Below are positions 50,601 to 63,866 of a stretch of DNA of 64,000 nt, piece by piece. Both the position numbers and the translations under genes were made by a program. Positions within the stretch are counted from its first letter, which is position 1; the number at the start of each line of letters is the position of its first letter. The notes beneath the pieces are model-generated. The model worked only from the letters and a program-made list of their open reading frames with translations. It ran no database searches and had not been told where the DNA came from. Source of the DNA: Montifringilla adamsi (lineage: Eukaryota; Chordata; Aves; Passeriformes; Passeridae); assembly GCA_017590115.1 (NCBI GenBank), contig JAGGNK010010226.1, positions 2,763,732 to 2,827,731 on the forward strand. The letters run 5' to 3'.

Positions 50601-53600
50601 AAAAACACAGATCTACTTGAGAATTTGTAAGCTAGAACACAGAGCTTTTTTTAATGGTTTTATATTTTCCTACTTAAAACATACAGCTAGTTCTCTTAAA
50701 TAAGGCCTTTGCAGTTGGAGCACTTACTCAAGAAGTGTTAAGACTTAATTTCAATAAACCTCTGGGATTCATAGGAGACTCAAATTCATCTCTCCTACAT
50801 CTTAAAGTCTTACTGAGCAAGCATTCCAGTAGACCAATGAAAATTGGCTTCTAAAGCCATTACAATTCTAAAATAAGGGTCATTATTGAAAAAAAAATCC
50901 CAGGCTTTTGGACCCATACCACATAAAGGAGCAAATCCTGAGAACCAAACTTTTCAGACAGCACAGCACCATTTAGCTTGCTTTTCCCAAGCAATTTGAG
51001 ACATGAACTCAAAATTTGATGCTTAGCAATTATGAGTCCCCACAATAATAAAGAAGTAGAGAGCTGATAAAAACATGGGCTACCAGCAACTTGACAGAGC
51101 TTTTTCAGAAATATTTATACGAGTTAAGAAAAAAAACCTGATGAAATTTTGATTCACCTCTCAGATATCACCAGTACAATTTAAGTAATTGTTCTAAAAT
51201 ATTTGTATTACTTTCCTTTTTGGTAAATAGGAGCATGATAATAATTAAAGCTGCACATTACCACCAGCTACAGCAAATAAGTTTGCCAGCATTTTTATGA
51301 AGTTAAAACACATCTTCAAACTTTGCTATTGCTTTTACAGCATCTTGTGGGCAGCAGCCAAACTGTCTCTAATTAAACCAATGCCACACCACTGCTGAGT
51401 CAAATGCCTGAAAATAAATCCAAACATCAAGAAAGTCAGGAAATCCCATTATTTGTGGAGAAATATGACCTCAAATCTGGTGTTATTCTGGGCAACCAAG
51501 ACCAAGAACTTGAAACTGGGGGGGAAAAGTCATGCACTGGGAGATGGAGATGAATAGCAGAGACAGAACTTTGTCTTCCTTCTTTTGTTCTCAGGAGGCT
51601 TTGCCATGGGAAAGAATGTGAAATCTCCTTCTCATCTCACTCTCAGTGTCAAAAGAGAAATACTGTCTAAACCCAAATCCAAGATGGAATGAAGAAGGAT
51701 CTGATCAGTGCTAGATGCCAAACCTAACTATTGGTATCACAAGGATACTGGGCTTTGCATGAGGTTACAGCCTGCAGACTTTTGTCTCCCATGTTTTGAA
51801 GCTCTTTCCATGAAATTACACTTTTTAGTCAGCCCAAGCAGACAGTTCTCCGAGTGGATGATCCCACTGTTTCTTTTCTAGGGTAACTCATTAAAATACA
51901 GTCTCTGTAATGAACTGATATGGAGTCAAGTTTAACAAACTAATGAAGAACTAAAGAGAATGCTAAAGGTGTGACAGGTACCAACTTTATCAGATTTTTC
52001 CTTATGTTCACACAAAATCTGCTAACTCTAAACAAGTTCCAAAAGCAAGTGAATGGGAGAAGCCAATCTGTCACAGACTTTATAACCGCATTCCAAATAG
52101 GTGCATGAAAGACAGAAGAATAAAAAGTGTCAGTGCTAGGAGACATGTAGAATGCTAGGAGAAAGGTAGAATTATAGTCAGAACAATTTCTTCATTAAGT
52201 AATCTTAATTTACTTTTTCCCTTCTCTGAAAAGTCTAAAATAGTGAGATATTCCAAGTGCTCCAGCCTCACTTCCAGGCAGCATAGAATCCATCTGAAAT
52301 ACCACACATTTTTAAAAGTCATCTGTAAATGAAAGTCATATAAAGAACTAAATGCATGAGAATCTTATTAGTTAACATCTGTAACTAATCTTTTTTCCCA
52401 AGTTCTTCCCAAAAACCTATAATATTAAACAGGTCTATTTCTTTCATAACTAAGAATATCTTATAAATATTATAACTTACTCACAAATGTTCTGCATTAT
52501 ATACAACATGATCCTAAAGGCTATTGCCATGGTTCAAATGGCCTTACTGCAAATCAGTAATGGATTTTAATCTGGTGCAAGAAGCTGGCAAAGAAGACAC
52601 TTCTGGTAGGCAGTCCAACCTTTTAATGCTTTCTACCAATTTGCAGCCACCCTTGAAGCCATTTCAGGTTCTTATTTAGAGCTATACCACATTTATATTT
52701 AAGGTAAGTGGTTTAGTATGTTTTATGGAAGGTTGAAAATATAATTTATCAAAAGACTTTTCCTCTCAAAATATATTTGTCTGATTCAGTCATTTCCAAT
52801 TAAATCACATTGATTACTACCCTGAATGTTCCCCCTTTTTTTAGCTGTTATATCAATTTTTGTTGTGTAAAGAATATTGTAAAGTATCATTAAGACTGTA
52901 AATGATACTTTTTAGCACACTAACAACAGAACAACCTATATATGTTTTCAAGGGAAACAAATTCTGAGAGAAGAATAAATCTACAAGTGATCCAAAAGTC
53001 ACCAAAATGAATAGCAGTACTATGGCTCAGGTCCCTGACTTCAACCTTGCAAAATGCAAATAATAAAAGTCTTATAAGTAATTTTATTTGACCTCCTTTC
53101 AACAATTTTCTGACAATGACTGCAGCCATTCAATGAATGTCTGGAAATTAAATTTTCTATTTACTCATTTACATCCAAAAGTTTATCAACGTCTAAATAA
53201 ATAAACCATGTGCTTTCACTAGAGATAATAAAACTATCATTAATTTCAATCAGCAATGAATTTTAATCATGCAGACCTGCAGTTGTTTCATAACCTGTCT
53301 GCAATTTCAAAAGCATTTATCACTGCCATAATTTGTATATATTTTTAGACTTCAGTCCTGTAAAGATTTATGCATGAGAAACTTGTTCCAGTGCTGCTTT
53401 TTAATTCCCTTAGAAAAAACTCATGATCTGTACTTAAAGGTTGTAGCACGTACTTAAAACTCAAAAATATAATTAAATTATAAGGGAGTTGTACCTGTTT
53501 TTTAAAGCAAACTAAAGTAAAATCAGTGAAATATTTGTAATGTTTTCTTGGTTTAAAACATTTAAAAGGTCTATTACTCCTCTCTGTGGCTTCATATGGC

Positions 53601-54501
53601 AAGAACATGGAGACCATGCCAGCTTTTGGCTATGCACAGGAGTGATGACCCATGGTTTAACACAGGCTCTAAAATGTACAGGATGGAGGACATCTTGTAA
53701 GTATAAACAAGAAAACCAGGTAAAGAATCAGATATGTGTTGCCATTTCTCAGCCTGAAAAGGTGAGCTGCTGGTTAGAGGACAGAGCGAGCAGTGCCAGC
53801 AGCAACTGGCCCAGAGGGCTGTGGCAGCCATCTCTTCCTTCCTGGGAGGAAATCAGCTGACAGCCAGCTCCTGAGGAACAAAGTTAATTTGTTGTTTAAA
53901 GGTAGGCTTTTTCCATCCAGGTACCCTCTAGTGACAGCCAAGGACTCCTGATCTCATGGTGCCACCTGTTAAGTGACAACATTGCCCTTATCAAGGCAAA
54001 CACGGTAATTCATTGTGCGCCAACTGATCTAAAGTACATTATATATAGCATATTTTACATACTATAAAAGAATTTAAATTAGGATTTATGTACAGTCTAT
54101 TACAACATTCATAAGGCATCAGAGATATTGTGTTATCAAAATGAACATTTTGTTTAAATTAACAAAAAATCAGCATTCATATAGAACCATCATAGCTAGA
54201 ACTATTTACAAATATAATAGTTAAAATGCAACCAAACTCCATTGAAGTTTTCAGCACTGTTTTGCTTGTAAGTAAAAAGAAAAAGCAGAAACAAGAGGGA
54301 ATTTGGACACGCTGTTTCTTCTGACCTATTTTATACCTCAGCTGAGATTCAGCGCAGTGAAGAAGCACTGTGGTGCAGACAGGTGAACATAACCATACTG
54401 GAATAACCACTTAAAGCAAACACTGGAAGTCAAGAGAAACATTACATGACTCATAAAACAAGTCTGACCATCTCTCATAATTATCTGTACAACTCAACCA
54501 G

Positions 54502-54566
54502 ATATGAAGATAGAAACTGCATTGTTTAGCAAAGGTATCTTGCTAAACAATCTCTTTGCTTCATAT
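54502..54566. repeat. Two-tier hairpin (12-bp inner, 8-bp outer stem)
   Basis: The inner arms ATTGTTTAGCAA (54521-54532) and TTGCTAAACAAT (54540-54551) are perfectly complementary around a 7-base loop. The outer arms ATATGAAG (54502-54509) and CTTCATAT (54559-54566) also pair perfectly across an 11/7-base internal loop. The 65-base layout resembles a pre-miRNA or the centre of a small palindromic transposon relic. Nothing in the sequence proves transcription. Confidence 0.7.
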
Positions 54567-57500
54567 TTCTGAAATAAACCAACACAGAAATTTTAATTTC
54601 ATTAAAAGCGACGTGTAGCACCAGCCTATGGTATTTAAGGGCTTTTATATATTTAAGATGACTTTGTAAAGCATTAAAACAAAAAAATGTAATTCAAATT
54701 ATATTTAATTTAAGAAATTATATTCAAAAGAAGGAGAAATCGAAGTCCTTATTGTGAACACATCATGAGCAGTGCTTTTATTGCTTTTTATTTTTTTAAA
54801 TAAAGTGCTTGTAGACTGTGGGGCAAAGATTTAAAGGGTAAAAATGGAGAGGAAGACTTGGCAAAACGGAGAGGGGTTCATTGGAACACAAGGAGCTAAG
54901 AGGGAAAGTCAACCTTGCCATGGAAATGGGATGGCCACTAAGAAGATGCAGAGAAAATGGCAGTACGTCTATTTAGAAATAAGGTAACAGACTTGGAAAG
55001 ACACCATGAGACTACAACATCACCTGTATCCTCCCAGGAGACAGGGAACAGAACAGGAGCAGCGGAGTGCAGAAGTGCTATCAGTTCTTGATAAAAGACT
55101 GAATACTAATTATTTCTTTGGCTGTGAGACAGTCACAGATGAATTACAAGTAATGTCTCTTTGCTCCTAAAAAGCACACTCATGTGATTAATCTGCAAAA
55201 TTTCAAAACCAATCCAAATCAAACCAAACACAGTTGAAAATAACTCAGACATTTGAGCACTCTCCTACATGAGAGTAATAAATTTTCATTTTTCAGACTT
55301 TGTAGCTTGGAGTAATAGCAATTGAGCTGTAAGGCTTACATTTTTCATGTGTAGAAGAGCAAGTGCTTGTACTGATTTGAGGAGACAGCTAAGTGAAAGT
55401 TGTAGCACTTTCATTAAAGTGCGTCATGGCTATTGTCCAAAAGGACTTGAGCACTGCTCTTATCTCTAATTAAAATGTAACAATTTATTCGCTGTATCTG
55501 TCAGTTCAGAACGGAGAGGACTCGTGAAGCATCAAAGGACACCGCAACTAGAAAATGCATTAGAGCTCAGAAGAAGCAACAAGTGCCGAAGAGCCACCCT
55601 GCAGCTCACCATCTCTGAGTTAATAACGTTGCCATTGCAGAGCAGCAGAGTATGGGGAGCACACATGCAAAATATAAACTGGGAAAAAAAAAACTTCAGG
55701 GAACAAATGACAGCTGACAACTTACTTTTCTTCATATATGAGGAAAAGGAGAGATGGGAGACACAACATCATAAGAGGAATGGGAGTGTGAATATTTTGC
55801 TTAACACTCATGATAATGTTTTCTAGAAGGCTGCCTCAGTCTTACAATTCATTTGTGGAATTTCGCCAAGGCTAATGCGGCAAAACTTTCACCCACTGGG
55901 ATACCATTCTTTTGGGGTTGAAAAGAAATAAAACACTGAAAAGTGGTCAAAACCCTCTGATCCTCCAGCCAGTCTTCTGCAACATCTCCGCTGCAGGACA
56001 CATCAAGGCGGACACTGACATAATATGTAATAATTGTGTGTGCAAAGCACTACATGCTTACAGAGGATTAGGCTTTAATTACTGGTAATTACTTTCTGAA
56101 AAAACATATTCCTTAATATTATAATGTTGCACAAGAATATTTTATAACCATGAAAATATCTGAATCTGAAGGTGTCTTTATATTGCACAAAATACAATGG
56201 AATTGCTAAAAAAGCACCCTGGTGCACCAGCAAGCAAGTGGTCCTCTCTTTCCAAGCAAGACCTACAAAGCTCTAAGGTTCAAAATGTGTGAACACCACT
56301 TTTCCCACAACGGAAAGGTTCAATTAATTTACAGATCAGCTATTTCTTACAAAATGTCAGAAGTCAAATCACACACCATCATGGATGTGCAACAGATATT
56401 TGGAGACTTACTCCATGACTACCTGGAGGACTCCTCTTTCATCCAGGAACTGGTTAAAAAGAAATGCTGTAATATTTACATTTGCTGAGATGATGAAAGA
56501 GCAGTGAGGCATGATGGAGTGTATGACTTTGGAATTCAGACTGTGATTTAGTGGATCTTGCATGAACAAAGCATTCTGAAATCAGCGCCTGCCACATGGA
56601 TCACTGATGATTCAGAAAATATTTCAGTGGAAATGATACACACATAGGCCCTTGTTAACATTTTGGCAACAGACCACTGCACTTTTTCTGCCAGACATGC
56701 AGAAGCTGAACTGGCATAACATCATGCTACACCCTGTACATCCTGCACGTATCTTTCAGCTGTGATTGCTCTGCTGTAACAAATGGCATCTGAGAGCCCA
56801 TAAATATCAGTAAACAGTTCCAGCCTATTAATAGCTTGTCTCCCTCTTAAATTTGGCATTTCATACAAATAGCATCAGGCCATTTCTGCTGTTCTGAATA
56901 GAGGGTATTTGCTTTTGGGAAAGACGGACAGAAAGACATAAAAGAAAAAAGTGCACAAATAAAAGAAAGAATGCACAGCTTACTTTTTCTAATACCACTG
57001 AATATATGCAGGGTTTAACACCTGGGTCATAGCTTTGCAGATGTAACTGAGTGATTGAGTGCAACCAGGATAAAACAAACACTTAAATTTTTGCCACTAC
57101 TTCCAGACAGGAAACACTAAAGCCATATGCACTCCATAGGCTGTGAGGAAATCTGGTCAAGACGTGTGGCAAAGAGTCTACTTCTTTATCAGAATCATTT
57201 TTGTGTGCATTGCTGTTGCAAACCCAGTAGCAAGTACATGAGAAGTCTAAAACTCCTTCCATCCAGTGCTCAAGCTCATTAAATGTCATAAAATGTTTCC
57301 AAATGGAGAAAGCAGAAAGGGCAAGGTTCATAATAGGATTTACAGAACAAAACATCCCTTTCATTCACTGTAACTTGGGAGAACACTGGTACCAAAAAAA
57401 GAAACAAACCCACCACCAAACAACCCCCTAAATGATCAGTGGAAGAAGTTCAGTCATCTGACTGCCCTGAACGCTGTTAAACAAACCCCATAAACCCAAC

Positions 57501-60500
57501 CTATTAATCCTCCAGCAGGGCTACTGTAGAAATAATAATTTATGCAAGCCCCCTGGTTAGTCTGATGTCTTTATCTGTGGAAGTGCAGTGACCCCTGAAT
57601 GTCTTTGACCTGCTAAGTGCTAACAAATCAAACACTCAACGGCTTTTAATATATTTTCAGGCTGGAGTCCTTCTAATCATATGCTGACTCTTGAATTCTC
57701 CAGCAATGAATATTTCATAATATTTAGCCAAATAGTGTTAGAGTCAGAAAGTACCAGCTTCTGTGGATTATATGCAATCTATTCTCTGCACACAATTATA
57801 GTAATTTCGTTTCCTAAGTTCTTATCATTCAGCAATATCAAGTGAATGGAAGGAATGAGACCAGGCATGGCAGTAATACTTAAATAAAAAATCACTATGA
57901 AAAATATATGGAAATTTTTGGTCTGTAGAATCACACAGTTATTTCATAAGCAATTTTTCTTTATACCTGAAAGGTATGTTTGATATATTACATTTAGAAG
58001 TTTATACTGACAGGAAGTATGAAGTGGAAACACTAAACTTTTTTCCACTAAAATTCTATGCATGTGGATTTATCAGATAGGCAAGAAAATACACTATTCT
58101 TAAGACAGCTCCAAATGTGATATCATTTCTCAAAATTTAAGACATTTGATTATAAATTTACCAACTCTACTTTATCAAAATGTAAAAAGAAATAAAGAAG
58201 TGCAATAAAAAAAAAGCTGAATGGAAATTAATGATAAAAGATTATCCAGCACAAAAAACTAATGACTGTAAATGAGATTATTTTCTTCAGTTGTCTTCAA
58301 TTGCCAAAGCTGAAGTAATCAATTTAACAGGTCCTAATCATTACAAGTTTTGTTAATACTTAATCAGTTCTGCTGGTTTCCTTTATCTTATGACTCATGG
58401 TATAAAAAGGGCTTCATAAGGAAGAATACAGTAAAGATCAGGACAAAAGTTCATTGGAAGCTACTTAAATGTGTACTGAAGAGTAAGATTGTCATTCACC
58501 ATGCTAAACACAACTCAGCAGATCATCCTTCCTTTGGTTCACTTTTACGGTCATGGGAACTACCGTGTTATTTCAAGCTTGTCCCTACATAGCAGAAATT
58601 AAATGCTAGTAATGTTTAATGACTCATTTTCCAGTTAATCTACTACTTGAGTGCAAAAAATACTACGCTAAGTAAAATCCTTCCAAACGTGAATATTAAA
58701 TAAATCCACAGCATTCAAAACTGGGATTGAGGAGGCAAACATAATTTGTAATGTGTGCCAGTAAGAAGCTTACCTTCTCATGAACTCAGATTTGATGATT
58801 GTTTCATTGGTTTCTCAAGCCAAAAATGGCTTGTACTTCTGCAGTTTGCCAGAGGGAAAACAAACCACAAGTGCAACATCAGAAGAACAAGCAAGTGCTA
58901 ATTTTAAGTCACTAAGCTGAGTTATCAATAAGTAATCAATCCTCTCTAAAAGATGCATTACTGGTTTCTCATTTTAATATGGAAAGTGTATTACCTTTTG
59001 AACAACCTCTTACTGAATTAGTTTTGTTCATTCAAATTTCAATAATGCAGCTTAAAATGGAAAAAAAAAAAAAAAGCTTGAACTTTGGGTTTTGCTTCCC
59101 TTCCACACACACTGGGAGGATTTAAAAAAAAAATTCACTTATTGTGTCATCCTGCTGAAACCTAACTGCCCACATTTACTCACAACATCTGTCCAAAAGC
59201 AAAGCTGCTACAAGAGACAAAAATCCTTCAACACTTGATTTGCCCCTCCCACCTCGCACTGTGACTTGCACTGAACAGGCTTGCAGGGTCCCCTGAACCT
59301 GGTTCCCCCTAAATGTAGAAACACGGTCCCAAGAAAAGGAACAGGCAGCAGTAGCCATATTCTCTCTTCCTAATGCATAGAATAAGCATTTCTTAGAAGC
59401 CAGAAGGGGAACTCAAGTTTTGATCCCTAGCTGAAGAATCCCCTTTTTCAAACAGATTTGTAGCTATTTTCAAATCATTAACGCTGTCCCAACTTGCTCT
59501 AGATGCAGCAGTACTTTCTACTTTCTATGATGGAAGCATCTCCTGCATTTCTGGAATTTATACAGAGTGAGAAAATAGCAGGGAGCACAAATAAGAAAGT
59601 TCTTTGCAATCTATAGAGGAACAACAGTCACACCTTCAAAGTAATTAAATAATATTTACAGTTTTTGTAATAAAACTAACAATGTGAAAAGTAGCCCATA
59701 AAAATGACTGGGATTTCCACAGCTAACTCAACACTTCACATTGTCTACACTCAAAACTAAACTTATTTTTCATTGCTGGCACTTAATTAAAAGAAAGATT
59801 TCCCAGCTAAGCATGGCTGCTTGTATGGGAAAATTTTCTAAGGCACAAAGGGAACTTTTATTGAAATCAGAGGGCAGATAAGTACAGCCTCCATTTATGG
59901 ATATGAAAGTATCCCTACTCTAAAGCTTTGATAAAACAAAATGTGAAATAGTCCTGATATTTGCTGCTCACTGCTGAGAAGAAGGGAAATCATGTATTTC
60001 ACTAATAATGCTGCAAATGCAATGATTCTCATCCTGACCTAAAGGAAGGCTGATGGAGTAGACTTGTCTCGGGAAAAGTACAACAGATACTAAGTCCAGG
60101 AACTCTGGTTGTTCTCCTATAAGTAGCATCCTCCACTAAGGCCAAATCTATAAATTTCTGGCTAAAAGGAAGCTGTGTTTTTTCTGGCTAATTCAAGATG
60201 AGCCTGCAGGGCTCTCTTGCAGCTGGCAGGAGACTAAACTGAAGCCTCTCCAAATATTTTAATTCAGAAAATATTCGTTTGGACTTGAAAGTATGCCCTT
60301 TCCAAATCCTGGGGAAAAATGGCTTTTCCTCTAGATGAAAGAAGCAAAGCTCAGAATAAAGAAACAGACTTGAAATATTTGACTTTTTTGTGTAAGCAGT
60401 AGATGCTTTCTGAAGTATTACTAGAATGTAAAAGACAGTCTGGTGAGTACAAGCATCACAAACAAGTGGTTGAACCTGTGACCTTGGCGAAACATCTTAT

Positions 60501-61723
60501 AACAAGTCCTAGAAGGCAGTATGACAGAATTCCAGAGCACAAATCATGGCTTTCCATGTATTAAATCTCATTCCATATCCAAACTGATTTTACTTCCATT
60601 TTACTTAAAAGCTGTCAGAAAACAAAAAAGAATACTTATCAATTATAACACCTCTACTCAGCAAGGACTTGATAACCTTTTTGCTACCTTGGCACGAAGA
60701 CTGATATTGAAATAAGAATCAGCAGAAAGCTTGTTGGCACTGTTACGTAAAACAATGACTTTTTCCTCAAAAGCATTAAATGTCTAATACTATAACTAGA
60801 CAGTAACCATTATTTCTTTTGTGCTGTGTTTGATTATCCTTCATGATGCAGAAATAAAAAATATGCATTCCCAATGCTTATGTGCTAATACCAGTTTCTT
60901 CCAGAAGTACATTTAGATGTATTTTGATCAGATTCAGATGTACCATGTTAACCTTTAGGTAACAGACTTGGATCTTCATCTGTAGTAGAAGGTTCATTGG
61001 TATCAATTCATTGATATACAAATTAGCATGAACTATCTCTCTGAAATAACTAAGAAAGACACAATTGTACCAATACTAGCTGTATTAGTCTCCATGCAGA
61101 AGCCCTTTTGGAATAGGCCTTTAATAATTTAAATACCACAGAAACCCATTAGGAAAAACAAAAAGTAATCTGAGGCACTAAACAAGATTTATCTTTAATA
61201 AAACAAAATTATTGAACTGTATTAAATAAAACGTGAAACATCTGATTCAACATTTTAGAGATACCTTTGAAGAAAGGCCCATGGCAAAGATCTGGATAGG
61301 TTCAGTGTTCTCTTAGTTATTTCAGTTTTTCAGAACAGTAGCATTATTCTTTAGTCATTTAGTAAGAAATAAAAACCATATACATTTCAGAATAAAAGAG
61401 TCTGGAAAAATGATCCAAACTATCACATGCTTTGTCTTCCTTAGGGTTTTTCAATTTCCAAAGAAGCACTGAACAGAACACCATGTTGGGATGCGTTGGA
61501 AGGACCATCTTGTCCAAAACTTCTTGGAAAAAAAAAAAATCATACTACAATTTAAAATAAAAATAAATCAATGTCTCATTTTCTACTCTCTCTGTAAAAT
61601 AAACACAAAATGCCTTCACGTGGCATTCAGCGTAAGTGAAACCCTTCAGATGTGCATCGATACTGCTGAGATTTTCCTCTTCACTGCAGCAGGTGATGAC
61701 AAGTCAGGCAGAAGAGAAATTGC

Positions 61724-61756
61724 AGTTGCAATTCCACATATGTTGGAATTGCAACT
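61724..61756. repeat. Near-perfect hairpin, 13-bp arms
   Basis: AGTTGCAATTCCA (61724-61736) and TGGAATTGCAACT (61744-61756) are exact reverse complements around CATATGT. With one T bulged, ACAT/ATGT inside the loop can also pair. It is too short on its own for a typical pre-miRNA, because the flanks do not extend the stem. Confidence 0.75.
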
Positions 61757-62067
61757 AGTGTACATCAGGGCCTGCAGGGTTTACACCATATCATCAACTT
61801 TATTATTATAATATCATTATCAAAATTCAAAATACAACCCTGAGGTTCTTCAGACACAGAGTCTTAACATAAATAGTAACACTTGGTGGTAAGCTGTATA
61901 TTTTTATAACAAACCTAAGCAACTAAAAACATAGTAAAATCTTGAGGTAACTTCTTTATTCCTGTCAAGCCAAAGATATTTCCCTCTTGGATGAGGCCAA
62001 CAAACCCAGAAAGAAGAAAAAGTATAAAGGCTATAAATTAAGCAAAGGTGAAGAGTTGAAAGTATAT

Positions 62068-62102
62068 GCACAGGTGCACAGGCACATACATACACACACA
62101 AA
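62068..62102. repeat. (CA)n-rich microsatellite
   Basis: GCACAGGTGCACAGGCACAT is followed by ACATACACACACA. It explains the cysteine/valine-rich segment of the open frame on the opposite strand. Confidence 0.7.
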
Positions 62103-62426
62103 AGGTCTTTATCAGCCTCATCCTTTACTCTCCAGCCTCGAAGAAGGTGCTTCACTAACCAACAGAGTGACAAGCCATCACACCAAGATACAATGTCTCC
62201 AGCCTGCCCGACCAAATACTGCACACACTCAGAATGGCCAGAGAATGGTTTCTGCAAGATGAAAGTCTGTCTCAAACTGCTAGTTGAAAATTCCATCTCA
62301 CGCCCAGTGAGCAGACAGAAAATACTGAACGTGCTGGAAAATGAGCACATTCAGCTGCATCTTCCCTGCATTAATACACATAAATATTGGATTTGGGGGT
62401 TTGACAGTGTTTTTGTAGGGGGTTTG

Positions 62427-62428
<2 letters not shown>

Positions 62429-62466
<38 letters not shown>

Positions 62467-62483
62467 AAAAGAAAAAAGAAAAA
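62429..62483. repeat. Long poly-A tract
   Basis: A run of 36 A (62429-62464) is followed by GAAAAA, GAAAAAA and GAAAAA units. It resembles a retrotransposed poly-A tail but no processed gene or SINE is recognised in the sequence before it (GTTTTTGTAGGGGGTTTGGC). It is treated as simple repeat. Confidence 0.88.
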
Positions 62484-63820
62484 CATCATTAAGTTGAGAG
62501 GAGGATGGGAGACAGAGAGCTGGACCAAACTATACATGTGTTCTTAGAAGCTGGAATCCACTACTGGAATGCAAAGCATTAGCCGGGAAAGGGAGACATC
62601 CTCTGGTTCTCATTGGATTATTTCCTGTCATAGCATCTTCCAAGCTTCACCCAATTCCTTGCTAGGCAAGTTTTTACACTTCAATAATGAGAAACAGCCT
62701 ATCTAGTTGGTCCAAGATGAGTGCCAGTCATGTGCTGGCTGAGAGCCTTAGGAAGAGAGGGACAAAAAACTGAATATTTCTACAGGCTGGAATGCTGATT
62801 AGCTGGCAACACAGTTTTAGAAGTATTTTTGGCTAATTCAGGTAATTATCCACTCATCTAAATGCCCACTAAGGCATTTTTAAAGTCACACATGACATCT
62901 ATCCACGTATAGCAGGAGGCCCTAAGTCTTTAAATACTCCAGCATTCCACATTAAAGTTCACTTCTGTGTAAAGCATTTGTGAAAAGCCATGATTACTCC
63001 TTCAGAAATTTAATTACCAAAAATGCTTCAGTTACAGGGATAAATACAATCCAATCAACCAGCCTAAGCAGTGGAGCTACAAAATAAAAGCAGAATCTGA
63101 CATGCAAGCTCTAGATTCTTTACCTTGCGTACACTAATAACAGTTTCATAATTTATTGGGTTTTTTCTCCTCAGTGATAAGTGTACTACTCTACTGTCCA
63201 CAAAGGATTGTCCCCGTGATGCTGGGAATAATCCTTGATATCCATAAAGTTATCTGTCTAAAATTCATATTAAATTTGCAGGCCAAAACCAACACACGTG
63301 GGACAAACCATCCCCAATTTACAGAGCAGACTTGAAAAGACAAGTCCTTTTCTGAGAGAACAGATCTACCCATGTACATGTGATGTACTCAGACTCAAGA
63401 CTCTGAGAAGTTCATAAAAGCAGCATATTAAAAAAGAATTTTAGTTTAAAAAAAAAGTAACACAGGCTGTACCATTTAAATTTAGGAAGCCCTCAAAACA
63501 AATAGGTCTAACAGAACAAAGGAACCTTACTATGTGTGAAAGTACTATGCATATTGAAATTGTGAAAAGCCTAAAATTAGTTATAACTTGAAAGATACAA
63601 GAGCAAAATTGCAAATATAACCTGCATGCATTAAATTATATATGCAATCAGTATGATGTTAAGTTCTATCTGTAATTTTAATTAATTATCTTATTGTGCA
63701 AGTTCTTCCTTCTCTAAATAAGCAATCATATATTCTGAAAAGAATCCATAAAAGTGGATTTTACAATCCACTTGGTACAAAAGGTGTGAAATGCACTAGT
63801 GAAAATATGATTTTTTTTTA

Positions 63821-63866
63821 ATGTATGCATATATATGTATATATATATATATATACATACACACAT
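63821..63866. repeat. (TA)n/(CA)n alternating tract with 26-bp palindrome
   Basis: 46 bp of strict purine-pyrimidine alternation. Bases 63834-63859 form a perfect palindrome centred on the (TA)n core and bounded by ATG and CAT. It is prone to cruciform extrusion and slippage. Confidence 0.85.

Noticed and set aside
57930..57955. TAGAATCACACAGTTATTTCAT as a minus-strand CR1 tail
   Set aside because: Only the first dozen bases resemble the CR1 end, and the diagnostic 'gggttggaa' segment that should follow is absent.
61904..62350. Longest open frame, 148 codons on the minus strand with an ATG start
   Set aside because: Crosses a CA microsatellite, has no recognisable domain, and a frame of this length is roughly expected once by chance in 64 kb of six-frame DNA with this composition.
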